A stretch of DNA of 64,000 nt from an unidentified bacterial endosymbiont (GTDB lineage Bacteria > Pseudomonadota > Gammaproteobacteria > Enterobacterales > G038960095): positions 806,465 to 870,464 of the forward strand of contig NZ_OU907312.1 of the NCBI RefSeq assembly GCF_918320885.1, given 5' to 3'. The notes below the pieces were generated by a model, which was given only the letters and a program-made list of their open reading frames with translations, had not been told where the DNA came from and did no database searches. The translations under genes and the position numbers were made by a program. Of this stretch, positions 1 through 9,678 are shown piece after piece. How positions within the stretch are numbered: the stretch's first letter is position 1; the number at the start of each line of letters is the position of its first letter.

Positions 1-1
1 C

Positions 2-514
2 CTGCGGGCGAGTGTCGCACGGCCACAACCGGAGCCGCGGCTGCAAGCGGCTGCCGAGCAGCTGCTGCAGTGCTTAATGCATCATTTAGAGTACCTCGGG
101 GTGATGGCAATGGAGTGTTTCATCGTCGACGGAGCGCTGATGATCAATGAGTTAGCCCCTCGCGTGCACAATAGCGGCCACTGGACCCAAGCGGGCGCCT
201 CTATCAGTCAATTTGCACTACATCTGCGGGCACTGTGTGACTGGCCGCTGCCGACGCCGGTTGTGAACCAATCCAGCGTGATGATCAACTTAATCGGCAG
301 CCCGTTTAATGTCGATTGGCTCTCTCATCCGTTAGCACAGCTCCATTGGTATGGTAAAACAGTGCGTCCGGGGCGCAAAGTAGGGCACCTGAATTTCAGC
401 CACGCTGATCGATCCCGACTACAGCAAGCGGTGGGTAGCTTAGAGCCGTTGCTGCCGACAGAGCCTTATCCTAGTAGCCTTCAGTGGGCACAAGAGCAAC
501 TTGTTGACGCCTAA
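2..514 (+). CDS. purK: PurK, N5-carboxyaminoimidazole ribonucleotide synthase, C-terminal part
   Basis: Cytosolic ATP-grasp enzyme of de novo purine synthesis that carboxylates aminoimidazole ribonucleotide using ATP and bicarbonate. The frame is open from base 2, so the gene enters from the left edge and about 170 C-terminal codons are present of the usual 350 or so. The ATP-grasp signature INELAPRVHNSGHW and the following GASISQFALHLRA are clear and match enteric PurK. The ATG at 77 is internal, not the start. The next gene begins 38 bp downstream. In E. coli purK ends the purE-purK operon and is not near rsmB, so this neighbourhood is rearranged. Identification is firm; the N-terminal half cannot be judged. 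Confidence 0.93.
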   Translation: MRASVARPQPEPRLQAAAEQLLQCLMHHLEYLGVMAMECFIVDGALMINELAPRVHNSGHWTQAGASISQFALHLRALCDWPLPTPVVNQSSVMINLIGSPFNVDWLSHPLAQLHWYGKTVRPGRKVGHLNFSHADRSRLQQAVGSLEPLLPTEPYPSSLQWAQEQLVDA

Positions 515-552
515 GACTCCCCCTAGCCAGCTGACTTTGATGAGAAGATAGT

Positions 553-1227
553 ATGCATGGCCCTAACCCACAGACAAAGCATCCACTGGAGGGCTTTCCT
601 CAAGTCTGCTTTATCAAAAATACGATCACCAACCCGAATATTGTGGTTGGGGACTACACCTACTATGACGATCCTGAAGATTCAGAGCATTTTGAGCGGA
701 ACGTTTTATACCATTTCCCGTTTATTGGCGATAAATTGATCATTGGTAAATTCTGTGCGCTAGCTAGAGGGATTAGATTTATTATGAATGGGGCCAATCA
801 TCAGCTTGCGGGGCTCTCAACCTACCCCTTTCAGATATTTGGCCAAGGTTGGGAAAAAATCAGGCCAGCATTGGGTGATTTCCCTTACAAAGGAGATACC
901 ATCCTAGGCAATGATGTCTGGATAGGCTATGAAGCGCTTATCATGCCAGGAATCAAGATTGGCAATGGCGCTATTGTGGCCTCAAGATCGGTCGTTACCA
1001 CTGATGTATCGGCCTACACTATTGTCGGAGGGAACCCCGCCAAACCGATCAAAACCCGGTTTTCGCCAGAGGAGATCGCTCGTCTGGAAGCGCTGGCCTG
1101 GTGGGATTGGCCTATCGAAAAGATTACGCAACAGCTTCCTGCTGTTGTCTCTGGTGATCTTAAGGCTTTAAGCACAGCCGCTGATCTGGGATCTCTGAGC
1201 CGATCCGGTGTCTCGAGCAGCCCTTAA
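553..1227 (+). CDS. Vat/CatB-type hexapeptide xenobiotic O-acetyltransferase
   Basis: 224-residue acetyl-CoA-dependent O-acetyltransferase of the left-handed beta-helix (hexapeptide) xenobiotic acetyltransferase class, the family of streptogramin A (Vat) and CatB chloramphenicol acetyltransferases. Visible family marks are MNGANHQ, holding the presumed catalytic His near residue 83, then the STYPF and GWEK segments, the helix coils KGDTILGNDVWIG and IMPGIKIGNGAIVA, and GGNPAKPIKTRF near the end followed by a WWDWP helix. Start ATG 553 has a GAGAAGA ribosome site about 6 nt upstream. It lies between purK and rsmB, where enteric genomes usually have def-fmt before rsmB. True substrate is unknown: many chromosomal homologues are not proven resistance enzymes. 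Confidence 0.85.
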   Translation: MHGPNPQTKHPLEGFPQVCFIKNTITNPNIVVGDYTYYDDPEDSEHFERNVLYHFPFIGDKLIIGKFCALARGIRFIMNGANHQLAGLSTYPFQIFGQGWEKIRPALGDFPYKGDTILGNDVWIGYEALIMPGIKIGNGAIVASRSVVTTDVSAYTIVGGNPAKPIKTRFSPEEIARLEALAWWDWPIEKITQQLPAVVSGDLKALSTAADLGSLSRSGVSSSP

Positions 1228-1237
1228 CCACAGGCGC

Positions 1238-2548
1238 ATGATGCCACCTAAAGCGCCTGTAAAACCCAATGTTCGTGCGGCCGCCGCCCAGCTGATTGAC
1301 CAAGTGATTCGGCAGGGTCGGTCACTGAGGCCGCTACTGCAACAGTCACCATGCGATTATTCAGCAGCCGATCGCAGTTTACTGCAAGCGCTCTGTTATG
1401 GAACTCTGCGATGGTTGCCACGCTTGGAGTGGTCACTGCAGCAATTAATGGCGATCTCCTTATTAAAAAAGCAGCCCTTGTTGCACTACTTACTACTCGT
1501 TGGCGGTTATCAACTGCTGCAGATGCGGATCCCCCCCTATGCGGTGATTCATGAGAGTGTCAATGCTGCCAGAACGCTACAGCGACCTCAATTGACTGGG
1601 TTGATCAATGGGGTGTTGAGGCAGTGGGTACGGCAGCAGGCGTTGCTGAATCAACGAACTGATCAACCGCAGGCTTATCATACCTTACATCCAGACTGGC
1701 TCGTGCAGCGTCTGCAGCAGGCCTACCCCCAGCAGTGGCAACCGATTATAGAGAGTAATAATCAACAGCCGCCGTTGTGGCTCCGCGTCAATCAACAACG
1801 CACGACGCGAGAAGCCTATAGGGCACAACTGCAGGCCTGCGGTATAGAGGGGATACCGCATCCTACCCTCAGCACAGCGATCGCTTTACCCACGATGATG
1901 GCAGTGACGCAGCTTCCGGGGTTTGCCGAAGGGCTGATCACGGTCCAAGATAGTGCCGCCCAGCAGTGTGTGCCCCTGCTGGATCCACAAGCGGGCGAAT
2001 GGGTGCTCGATCTGTGTGCTGCGCCTGGTGGTAAGACCACCCATCTTGTAGAGTATGCCCCTGAGGCACAGGTGATGGCCGTTGATCAGGATGCTGCGCG
2101 TCTGCAACGCCTAGCTGAGAATGTACAGCGATTACAGCAACGGGTAACGTGGATTTGTGGGGATGCCCTGCAGCCGCAAACGTGGGCGGCTGGCCGCCAA
2201 TTTGATCGCATTTTACTGGATGCCCCCTGCTCAGCCACTGGCGTTATACGGCGTCATCCCGATATTAAATGGTTACGTCGTGCCAGTGACATTACCCTGC
2301 TGGTAGAGCAACAACAGGCTATCTTACGGGCCATCTGGCCCTACTTAAAACCGGGAGGGGTGCTACTATATGCCACCTGCTCTCTATTACCTGAGGAGAA
2401 TCAACAACAGATCCAAAGGTTCTTGCATCACGAAGCGACTGCCTGCGGTGTCGCCGTCGGTGAGGGCAGCACGTTAGGGTGGCAAGTGTTACCACACCCA
2501 CTGGGTGGTGATGGATTTTTTTACGCTAAGTTGATTAAACAGCGCTGA
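1238..2548 (+). CDS. rsmB: RsmB, 16S rRNA m5C967 methyltransferase
   Basis: Cytosolic SAM-dependent methyltransferase that makes 5-methylcytosine at 16S rRNA position 967. The N-terminal NusB-like RNA-binding domain is followed by a Rossmann catalytic domain with SAM loop LDLCAAPGGKTTH and the two active-site cysteines in LLDAPCSATGV (about residue 330) and YATCSLLPEEN (about 380). The C-terminal DGFFYAKLIK ending is typical. The frame is open from GTG 1208, but ATG 1238 avoids overlap with the acetyltransferase gene and gives about 436 residues against 429 in E. coli. It is followed 26 bp later by trkA, the usual enteric order; fmt, normally just upstream, is missing here. Confidence 0.95.
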   Translation: MMPPKAPVKPNVRAAAAQLIDQVIRQGRSLRPLLQQSPCDYSAADRSLLQALCYGTLRWLPRLEWSLQQLMAISLLKKQPLLHYLLLVGGYQLLQMRIPPYAVIHESVNAARTLQRPQLTGLINGVLRQWVRQQALLNQRTDQPQAYHTLHPDWLVQRLQQAYPQQWQPIIESNNQQPPLWLRVNQQRTTREAYRAQLQACGIEGIPHPTLSTAIALPTMMAVTQLPGFAEGLITVQDSAAQQCVPLLDPQAGEWVLDLCAAPGGKTTHLVEYAPEAQVMAVDQDAARLQRLAENVQRLQQRVTWICGDALQPQTWAAGRQFDRILLDAPCSATGVIRRHPDIKWLRRASDITLLVEQQQAILRAIWPYLKPGGVLLYATCSLLPEENQQQIQRFLHHEATACGVAVGEGSTLGWQVLPHPLGGDGFFYAKLIKQR

Positions 2549-2574
2549 AGCGGGCTGACTAGGCGGAGCAAGCC

Positions 2575-3966
2575 ATGAAAATTATCATTTTAGGGGGGGG
2601 GCAGGTAGGCAGCACTTTGGCTGCACAACTGGTCAAAGAGTCCCATGAGATCACGGTTGTGGATAGTGATGACGCCTGTTTGAAGCGGCTGCAAGAGAAA
2701 TTGGATCTGCGCTGTGTGGTTGGGCAGGCCACTTACCCTGATATTTTGCAGCAGGCAGGGGCTGCTGAGGCGGACAGTATCGTGGCGGTCACTGCCTCGG
2801 AGGAGGTCAACCTACTGGCTTGCCAAATCGCCTACACCCTGTTTAAAACGCCGAAACGCATTGCCCGGATAAGTGCCTCCGCCTACCTCCACCATCAGGA
2901 GACCCTGTTTAATCCGCAGGCTATCCCGATTGATCACCTACTCAACCCAGGGCGCTTGGTGGCGAATCACATCGCCCAGTTAGTCCACTATCCAGGCGCG
3001 CATCAACTATGGATTTTTGCCCAAGGACAATTAGCCCTATTGGTCCTGAAAGCAACCCCCGACCAACCCTGGATCAATCGGAGTCTCTCAGAGCTGGATC
3101 AGCAGCTCGCCCCCTGTGAGCGGCGTGTGGTGATTTTGGGTCGGCAACAGCGCCTACTGCCGGTAGCGCCTAGCACACTGATTGAAGTTGGAGATGAATT
3201 ATGGTTTGTCGTCGCCAGTGAACAGCTGCATACGTTGATAACGGCTTGGGAGGGTAGCACAACAGCTCAGCCCACCCGACGGGTAGTGATTGTTGGCGGA
3301 GGAAACATAGGTGCTGCACTGGCCCGTCAACTGGTACCACACTACAACGTCAAAGTGATAGAACGGAATGCCCAGCGTGCAACGGAGTTGTCAGCATTGT
3401 TGCCGGAAGCACTCGTTTTTTGCACCCATGGCTCCGATCAGACCCTGCTGTTAGAAGAGCACATTGAACAGAGTGATCTCTTTATTGCTGTGACCAATGA
3501 TGATGAAGATAATATCTTATCAGCGCTATTGGCACGGCATTTAGGGGCGAAACAGACGCTGGTGTTGATCCAACAGCCTATCTATCATGATCTGATCCAA
3601 GATCAGGGAATCGATCGGGTGATTACCCCGCAACAGATCACGATATCGGCGATACTTACCCACCTGCACTGTCCGGCGATCAAGGCTGTTTGTTCACTAC
3701 AACAAGGTGAGGTTGAGGTGATGGAGTGGCAGATAGAGGGTGAGATCTCCACCTCTCAAGTGATAGGTCGACAAGTTGGGGAAATTATGCTCCCAGAGGG
3801 GGGTCGCTTGATTGCCTTAGCCCGCGGCAAGCTGGTTTCCATCGCGGATGATCAACAGGAGATCCAAGCCGGTGACCACTTGATCTTACTACTCTTCGAT
3901 AAAAAATCGTTGGGGGCATTAGAGAAACAGCTACAACCCACCGTGATACCGCAGCCGGCACGATAG
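2575..3966 (+). CDS. trkA: TrkA, regulatory NAD-binding subunit of Trk potassium uptake
   Basis: Peripheral cytoplasmic subunit that binds NAD(H) and nucleotides and gates the Trk K+ channel. The 463 residues form two tandem RCK units, each with a Rossmann motif: MKIIILGGGQVGS at the N-terminus and VVIVGGGNIGAALA from about residue 236, each followed by a TrkA-C domain. Length matches E. coli (458). It lies 26 bp after rsmB and 3 bp before trkH, so the channel gene is almost surely cotranscribed; in E. coli trkA and trkH are at separate loci. Confidence 0.96.
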   Translation: MKIIILGGGQVGSTLAAQLVKESHEITVVDSDDACLKRLQEKLDLRCVVGQATYPDILQQAGAAEADSIVAVTASEEVNLLACQIAYTLFKTPKRIARISASAYLHHQETLFNPQAIPIDHLLNPGRLVANHIAQLVHYPGAHQLWIFAQGQLALLVLKATPDQPWINRSLSELDQQLAPCERRVVILGRQQRLLPVAPSTLIEVGDELWFVVASEQLHTLITAWEGSTTAQPTRRVVIVGGGNIGAALARQLVPHYNVKVIERNAQRATELSALLPEALVFCTHGSDQTLLLEEHIEQSDLFIAVTNDDEDNILSALLARHLGAKQTLVLIQQPIYHDLIQDQGIDRVITPQQITISAILTHLHCPAIKAVCSLQQGEVEVMEWQIEGEISTSQVIGRQVGEIMLPEGGRLIALARGKLVSIADDQQEIQAGDHLILLLFDKKSLGALEKQLQPTVIPQPAR

Positions 3967-3969
3967 AGT

Positions 3970-5418
3970 ATGATTCATTGGCGAGCTGTTGCTTTTATCC
4001 TGAAATTTGTATTAGTCAAGTTAGCCCTGCTGCTCCTGATCCCCATCCTGTATGCCTGGGTGATTGGTAGTGCCAGTGGGGTTAGTTTTCTACTGTTACT
4101 ATTGGTTGTGTGTGGTATGGCCGGGCTATTTCAATACGTGGCGGGAGAGCCGCCACCGCATTGGCGAGTACAAGAGCTGTTTATGAGCACGACCGCCGCT
4201 TGGCTACTGGCAGCGACGCTCAGTGCCATACCCTTTTTACGCTTAGTTCCACAGCTCAGCCTGACGGATGCTTTTTTTGAGAGTATGTCAGGCCTAACCA
4301 CCACGGGATCCTCGGTCTTACAGGAGTTGTCAACACTAGCGCCCCCGCTGCTGTTATGGCGCTCCTTGCTACAGTGGGTGGGCGGGGTTGGTTTTATGGT
4401 GATGGCGGTGGCTCTATTGCCAGTTCTCGACGTCGGCGGTATCAGGCTATTTCATACTGAATCTTCCGATTGGTCTGAGAAAAGGGTGCCGCGGATGCGG
4501 GGGGTCGCACAACAGATTGTAGGGGTGTATCTGCTGTTGACCGGCCTCTGTTACCTGGGGTTTTATGCCTCAGGTCTGCCCCAGTTTGCAGCCATTAACC
4601 ACGCCTTGACCACCATCTCTACCGGTGGTTTTTCAACGATAGAGGGCTCCATAGCAGAGTTCCCACCGGCAGCCCATTGGAATGCCACTCTGTTTATGCT
4701 ACTGGCGTCACTGCCTTTATTACTGTTGATGCAAGCCCTATCGAAGCGCACGCCGCGTGAACTGATGGGTGATCAACAAGTCAGGGGTTTTTTAGGACTA
4801 TTATTCGTGTTGGCCCTAATACTTTCTGTGCGGTTATGGAGTCAAGGTCATTTTTCACTCACTGACAGTGTTCGCTTGGTCTGCTTCAATCTCGTGAATA
4901 TACTCTCGACAACGGGGTATACTCTGGGACGGTGTCATGAGTGGAGCCCCTTCTCTACAGTAGTGTTTGCCTTGATTTTAGTGGTTGGTGGCTGTTCCGG
5001 TTCGACAGTTGGCGGCATCAAGCTATTTCGCTTACAGATTTGTCTAGGGTTATTTACGGCCCACATTAAACGGCTGATTCACCCCAATGCAGTGGCCACC
5101 CCCTGCTACAATGGCCAGCCAATTTCGGAGGGGGTCCAGCGTTCGGTGATTGCTTTTATGGTGGCTTTTTTCGGCGTGATCATGGTGATTGCCCTGATGT
5201 TAGCGCTCTGTGGCCTTGATCCCCTGACCGCTTTGACTGGCGCTATGGCCACGGTGGCTAATGTCGGCCCTGGGATGGGTCCACAGGTTGGCCCCAATGG
5301 ACACTTCGCTGATCTGCCGAGTCTAGCAAAATGGATCTTAGCCTTAGGGATGTTGCTCGGTCGCTTAGAGATCATGACAGTCTTGGTGCTGCTGTCCCCG
5401 ACGTTTTGGAAGCAGTGA
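3970..5418 (+). CDS. trkH: TrkH/TrkG, potassium-translocating membrane subunit
   Basis: Inner-membrane K+ uptake channel of the Trk/Ktr/HKT superfamily, 482 residues (E. coli 483), partner of TrkA just upstream. Four M1-P-M2 units are visible, each with its filter-region glycine: SGLTTTGSS (about 107-115), STGGFST (about 217-223), LSTTGYT (about 312-318) and ANVGPGMG (about 430-437). The GGVGFMVM helix and KRVPRM loop are also typical. Start ATG 3970 follows trkA after 3 bp. The trkA-trkH pair would form one complete K+ uptake system. Confidence 0.95.
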   Translation: MIHWRAVAFILKFVLVKLALLLLIPILYAWVIGSASGVSFLLLLLVVCGMAGLFQYVAGEPPPHWRVQELFMSTTAAWLLAATLSAIPFLRLVPQLSLTDAFFESMSGLTTTGSSVLQELSTLAPPLLLWRSLLQWVGGVGFMVMAVALLPVLDVGGIRLFHTESSDWSEKRVPRMRGVAQQIVGVYLLLTGLCYLGFYASGLPQFAAINHALTTISTGGFSTIEGSIAEFPPAAHWNATLFMLLASLPLLLLMQALSKRTPRELMGDQQVRGFLGLLFVLALILSVRLWSQGHFSLTDSVRLVCFNLVNILSTTGYTLGRCHEWSPFSTVVFALILVVGGCSGSTVGGIKLFRLQICLGLFTAHIKRLIHPNAVATPCYNGQPISEGVQRSVIAFMVAFFGVIMVIALMLALCGLDPLTALTGAMATVANVGPGMGPQVGPNGHFADLPSLAKWILALGMLLGRLEIMTVLVLLSPTFWKQ

Positions 5419-5546
5419 GCCTCAAAACGGGGTAGAATTACCGTAATGGACGAACTGAATAGGATCTGCGCCACTTTACACGCTTCACTTTCAACCGAAT
5501 GTGTCCTCGCCGGTCGGTTGGGTGGCGACTGGTGAGCATTTATGCA

Positions 5547-5594
5547 GTCAAGATCACTACTGATCTTGACCCATTTTGATGGACACATTGAAGC
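5547..5594. repeat. Abutting IS3-type terminal sequences (remnant)
   Basis: In the 303-bp gap between trkH and typA the sequence GTCAAGATCA-CTAC-TGATCTTGAC is a perfect 10-bp inverted repeat with a 4-bp centre (5547-5570). The right arm continues as TGATCTTGACCCATTTTGAT and then GGACACATTGAAG, which is very like the end of the IS3-type remnant at 17203 (TGATCTTGACCCGTTTT...GGACAC). I read it as two outward-facing IS ends left behind after deletion. No coding sequence is seen in the gap. Confidence 0.5.
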
Positions 5595-5659
5595 GCAACG
5601 AAGCCTATCAACTGTATTAATTTTTGAGATCAGCAGCGGGATCACATGAGCCCAACCCG

Positions 5660-5687
5660 AAAACGCTATTCATGAGGATGAATAGCG
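5660..5687 (-). terminator. Rho-independent terminator of typA
   Basis: On the minus strand a perfect 10-bp stem (CGCTATTCAT / ATGAATAGCG) with a 4-nt loop is followed by TTTT. It begins 35 bp after the typA stop codon, in the right orientation to end typA transcription. Confidence 0.75.
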
Positions 5688-5721
5688 CTAGAGGGTGATT
5701 GACAGGTGTGATAGCCTGCTA

Positions 5722-7539
5722 TCAGGATTTACCCCGCTGCGCGCACTTGCGTTCGTTTTCGGTCAATAACTTCTTACGCAGTCGGATAGAGTGCGGGGTG
5801 ACCTCGACTAACTCGTCATCATCAATAAATTCTAACGCCTGCTCCAGGGAGAACTTAACCGCTGTCGTTAAGGTGACCGCGTCATCTTTACCGGAGGCGC
5901 GCATATTGGTTAATTTTTTTCCTTGTAGGCAGTTGACCGTCAAGTCATTGGCACGGTTATGGATGCCGATGATCTGCCCCTGATACACTTCGGCTCCATG
6001 GTCGATGAGCAGGCGTCCGCGCTCTTGCAATCCAAATAGCGCATAAGCGAGTGCTTTACCTGTAGCATTAGCGATCAGCACCCCATTGATCCGCCGCCCA
6101 ATTTCTCCAGGTTTCACATCATCGTAGTGGCTAAAGGTCGCATAGATTAAGCCACTACCGGAGGTCAGCGTCAGAAATTCAGTGCGCAAACCGATCAGAC
6201 CACGGCTAGGGATCAGATAATCTAGACGAATACGGCCTTTGCCATCGGGCTGCATATCGCGGATCTCTCCCTTACGTAGCCCGAGCAGCTCCATGACACT
6301 CCCTTGGTGGGCGATTTCAATATCGACAGTGACCTGCTCGAAGGGCTCCTGACGGCGTCCATCCAGCAGGCGAAAGATCACTTTCGGCCGTGATACTGCC
6401 AGCTCATAGCCCTCACGACGCATATTCTCAATCAAAATACTCAAATGAAGCTCACCCCGTCCAGAGACCGAAAAAGCATCCGGATCTTGGGTCTCATTGA
6501 CCCGCAGCGCCACATTATGCACCAGCTCTCGTTTTAAGCGCTCCAGCAGTTGGCGCGAGGTCACATATTTGCCCTCCTGGCCACAAAAGGGCGAGGTGTT
6601 AACACAAAATAGCATGGTGACCGTCGGCTCATCGACGGAGAGCGGAGGGAGTGCTTCAACCAGGCTAGGATGGCACAGGGTGTCAGAGATATTCAGAGCG
6701 CCTAAACCGGTGATGGCAATAATATCTCCTGCTTGGGCACTTTCAGATTCATAACGCTGTAAACCCATATGACGCAGTACTTGGCCCACTTTCCCTGGGC
6801 GCTGGGCACCTTGGCTGTCGACAATGGTCACTGATTGTTGTGGTTTAATACTGCCTCGTGAGATACGCCCGATACCGATGACCCCAACATAACTATTATG
6901 ATCGAGTTGAGAAATCTGCATCTGGAAGGCACCTTGAGGATCAACGACCGGTGCTCTGACCTGTTGAGCAATGGTTTCAAACAGCGGTGTCATATCAGTG
7001 GCTAATTGATTAGGCTGATAGCCCGCCACCCCATTCAGTGCAGAAGCATAAACAATGGGGAAATCGAGTTGCTCATCGGTGGCTCCAAGATTAACAAAGA
7101 GATCAAAAATCTGATCAACCGCCCACTCTGCCCGGGCCCCTGGGCGATCAATTTTATTAATCACCACAATGGGTTGCAAACCATGGGCAAACGCTTTTTG
7201 AGTGACGAAACGGGTTTGTGGCATCGGGCCATCGAAGGCATCAACCAGCAGGAGCACCGAATCAACCATAGACAAGACGCGTTCAACTTCACCACCAAAG
7301 TCGGCATGTCCGGGAGTATCGACGATGTTAATCCGCAGATCACGCCATAGGATGGCGGTATTTTTGGCTAAGATCGTAATGCCGCGCTCTTTTTCAATAT
7401 CATTGGAATCCATAACGCGCTCAACTGGGTGGCTGTTGTCTCCCAGCGTTCCAGATTGCTGCAGCAGCTTATCTACTAAGGTAGTTTTACCATGATCGAC
7501 GTGGGCAATAATGGCAATATTTCGCAAATTTTCTATCAC
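5722..7539 (-). CDS. typA: TypA/BipA, ribosome-associated GTPase
   Basis: Translational GTPase of the EF-G-like superfamily that binds the ribosome and supports 50S assembly and stress adaptation. 605 residues (E. coli 607). G1 AHVDHGKTT at 12-20, the ERGITI switch at 51-56, G3 DTPGH at 74-78 and G4 NKID at 128-131 are all present, followed by beta-barrel, EF-G III and V-like domains and the TypA-specific C-terminus. Start ATG at 7539. It is monocistronic, diverges from murI across 245 bp, and has a clear hairpin terminator downstream. Confidence 0.97.
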   Translation of the reverse strand: MIENLRNIAIIAHVDHGKTTLVDKLLQQSGTLGDNSHPVERVMDSNDIEKERGITILAKNTAILWRDLRINIVDTPGHADFGGEVERVLSMVDSVLLLVDAFDGPMPQTRFVTQKAFAHGLQPIVVINKIDRPGARAEWAVDQIFDLFVNLGATDEQLDFPIVYASALNGVAGYQPNQLATDMTPLFETIAQQVRAPVVDPQGAFQMQISQLDHNSYVGVIGIGRISRGSIKPQQSVTIVDSQGAQRPGKVGQVLRHMGLQRYESESAQAGDIIAITGLGALNISDTLCHPSLVEALPPLSVDEPTVTMLFCVNTSPFCGQEGKYVTSRQLLERLKRELVHNVALRVNETQDPDAFSVSGRGELHLSILIENMRREGYELAVSRPKVIFRLLDGRRQEPFEQVTVDIEIAHQGSVMELLGLRKGEIRDMQPDGKGRIRLDYLIPSRGLIGLRTEFLTLTSGSGLIYATFSHYDDVKPGEIGRRINGVLIANATGKALAYALFGLQERGRLLIDHGAEVYQGQIIGIHNRANDLTVNCLQGKKLTNMRASGKDDAVTLTTAVKFSLEQALEFIDDDELVEVTPHSIRLRKKLLTENERKCAQRGKS

Positions 7540-7784
7540 AAAGGTTTCTCAAATAATCGATGAAGTGGAGCTATCATGGTCTATTGTAACACCCCTTATC
7601 AGGGGATAGAATGGACTGTTTAATCAGCATGCCATGAACAGGGGCTGGATACTCCCAGTCACTGAGAGAGATCACCCAAAATAGCGGGAAGTCTTGAGGG
7701 GTAGATTGCATTTGAAGTGCTTCCCGTTTTTGTGTAGGGTGTTGGCCTTGTCGTGTCGTTTTTTGTTTTGATAGCTAGGTCTTC

Positions 7785-8633
7785 ATGTCCCTACAGGATC
7801 TCCAGACACGACCGACGCTCTTGGTGGTGGACTCTGGGGTCGGTGGATTATCGATTTATCAGCCCTTATGGCAGCGTTGGCCGGCACTGCACTACCTATA
7901 CGCCTTTGACAATGCAGGCTTTCCTTATGGGGATCTCTCCGCCAATGAAGTGAGTCGTCGCTTGATTGCACTGATCGATGCTGTTCAGCAGCGCCAGCAC
8001 GTTCACTTGGTGGTGGTTGCTTGTAACACAGCCAGTACGGCCGCCCTTCCTCTTTTGCGCCAACGATTTTCTGTTCCTATTGTTGGTGTGGTCCCTGCCA
8101 TTAAACCAGCGGCTGCGATCACACGTAGTGGTGTGATCGGCTTGCTGGCAACCCCTGCTACCATTCAACGGCCTTATATTGATGAGTTAATTCAGCAATT
8201 CGCCGCGCACTGCCAGGTGGAACGTCTGGGATCCATTGAGTTGGTCAGGTTAGCCGAGGCTAAGGTACGAGATCAGGCGGTCTCTACGGCGGTTATAGAG
8301 AAGATTTTAGCTCCTTGGTTATGCCGAAGTCAGGTTCCTGATACCATTGTCCTTGGATGTACCCATTTCCCCTTACTGTCTGCAGAGTTATCAAAAGTTT
8401 TATCACCAGAAGTCGTTTTGATCGACTCAGCCACCGCGGTCGTCCGTCAGGTTGAGAAGTTATTGCGACCATACTGTAATGACCAACAGCAGGCCTTGAG
8501 AAACAAACTATACGATCTCTCTAGGCAGGTTAATAAAGCCTATTGTACTCGTTTGGATGCATCAGCCGCCGCTTTACGGGGGACATTACACGATTATCAA
8601 CTGATGACACTACAAGCTATATCACTAGATTAG
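7785..8633 (+). CDS. murI: MurI, glutamate racemase
   Basis: Cytosolic cofactor-independent racemase making D-glutamate for peptidoglycan. 282 residues. The substrate loop VVDSGVGGLS is near the N-terminus and the two catalytic cysteines are Cys80 in VACNTAST and Cys192 in LGCTHFPLL. In E. coli murI lies directly upstream of rrnB; here an unknown gene and an IS are wedged between murI and the rRNA operon, but the ancestral adjacency is still visible. Confidence 0.95.
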   Translation: MSLQDLQTRPTLLVVDSGVGGLSIYQPLWQRWPALHYLYAFDNAGFPYGDLSANEVSRRLIALIDAVQQRQHVHLVVVACNTASTAALPLLRQRFSVPIVGVVPAIKPAAAITRSGVIGLLATPATIQRPYIDELIQQFAAHCQVERLGSIELVRLAEAKVRDQAVSTAVIEKILAPWLCRSQVPDTIVLGCTHFPLLSAELSKVLSPEVVLIDSATAVVRQVEKLLRPYCNDQQQALRNKLYDLSRQVNKAYCTRLDASAAALRGTLHDYQLMTLQAISLD

Positions 8634-8688
8634 GTAGTGAGGAAAAGTGGGCGTGAGTATTATAAGAGTAGCTTTCGATAAACCGGCA

Positions 8689-8712
8689 CTACTCAATTCA
8701 AGAATTGAGTAG
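8689..8712. repeat. 24-bp palindrome downstream of murI, resembling the rrn leader
   Basis: CTACTCAATTC-AA-GAATTGAGTAG is a perfect 11-bp inverted repeat. It is followed by CAGGG and an A/T run. A related arrangement (TACTCAA...TTGAGTAGCAGGG, then an A-rich run) lies in the rRNA leader at 11186-11220. It may act as a hairpin after murI; there is no T tract directly behind it. Confidence 0.5.
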
Positions 8713-8812
8713 CAGGGCGGTCAATCCTTAAAAAATATAAAAAGTCGATTGCTTACTAGGGGTTCATGGGAATGATCTTGCCACCTTTTTTTAGACACAG
8801 AGAAGAGAAACC

Positions 8813-9667
8813 TTAAGCGACCTGGGATAACCAATTTTTTTCAAAATTTACAGGAGACAGATAGCCTAGCGTTGAGTGCCGTCTCTGTCGGTTATAAAAC
8901 ACTTCTACGTATTCAAAAATGCTCAATTTGGCTTGTTCTCTGCTCTCAAAACGTTCAAAGTGGGTGTGCTCTGTTTTTAAGGTATGGAAAAAACTCTCTG
9001 CTACTGCATTGTCATAACAATTGCCCGTACTACTCATGCTAAGCGTTATCTGGTGATGCGCCGATACAGCCTTGAATCCTTTGCTGGTATACTGGCTGCC
9101 TCGGTCGGAGTGGTGGATGAGACCTGCAGCAGGCTTCCTCCGTGTTATTGCCTGGCGTAATGCTGCGGCTACTAACTCGGTGGTCATGTGAGCTTGCATA
9201 TCCATCCCCACGATACTACGAGAGAACAGGTCCAGTACGATAGCAACATACAACCATCCCTCTTGGGTCGGAATATAGGTAATATCTGCTGCCCAGTATT
9301 GATCAGGGCGAGTGGCTGTGAACTTCTGCTTGAGTAAATTAGGCGCCACTGCGGCCTTTGGATCGACTATTGTGGTTACCTTAAATCGTTTTTTCATCTT
9401 AGCCGCAATATGGGCTGCTTTCATTAGCCGACAAACCCGTTTGCGTGAACAGCGCTCACCTCTAGCTCGTAACTCAGCATGGATACGTGGGCTACCGTAA
9501 ATTTGGTTGCTTATGGTATAAACCTCTTTAATTTCAGATATTAAACGCTCATCCTCACAATAGCGCTTGGATGGCTCAGCCTTGATAAACTGATAATAGC
9601 CACTGCGGGATACACCTAACACGTTGGACATCCTCTCTACGCTGAATTCCCCAGCATGCTTTTGCAT
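8813..9667 (-). CDS. IS-A OrfB, DDE transposase catalytic part
   Basis: 284 residues. An N-terminal HTH_21-like segment (VSRSGYYQF, YGSPRIHAELR) is followed by an rve integrase core with the DDE triad: AADITYI, HHSDRGSQYTS, and NAVAESFFHTLK with the Glu. The C-terminal YNRQRRHSTLGYLSP is typical of the IS3 group. It lies in the -1 frame relative to OrfA, is open back to the slippery site, and would be made mainly as an OrfAB fusion. Confidence 0.95.
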   Translation of the reverse strand: MQKHAGEFSVERMSNVLGVSRSGYYQFIKAEPSKRYCEDERLISEIKEVYTISNQIYGSPRIHAELRARGERCSRKRVCRLMKAAHIAAKMKKRFKVTTIVDPKAAVAPNLLKQKFTATRPDQYWAADITYIPTQEGWLYVAIVLDLFSRSIVGMDMQAHMTTELVAAALRQAITRRKPAAGLIHHSDRGSQYTSKGFKAVSAHHQITLSMSSTGNCYDNAVAESFFHTLKTEHTHFERFESREQAKLSIFEYVEVFYNRQRRHSTLGYLSPVNFEKNWLSQVA

Positions 9668-9678
9668 AAACTGGTATT

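Noticed and set aside
1248-1436. Minus-strand frame opposite rsmB and similar shadows opposite recB, lon and sctN
   Set aside because: They overlap strongly conserved genes on the other strand and have no independent support.
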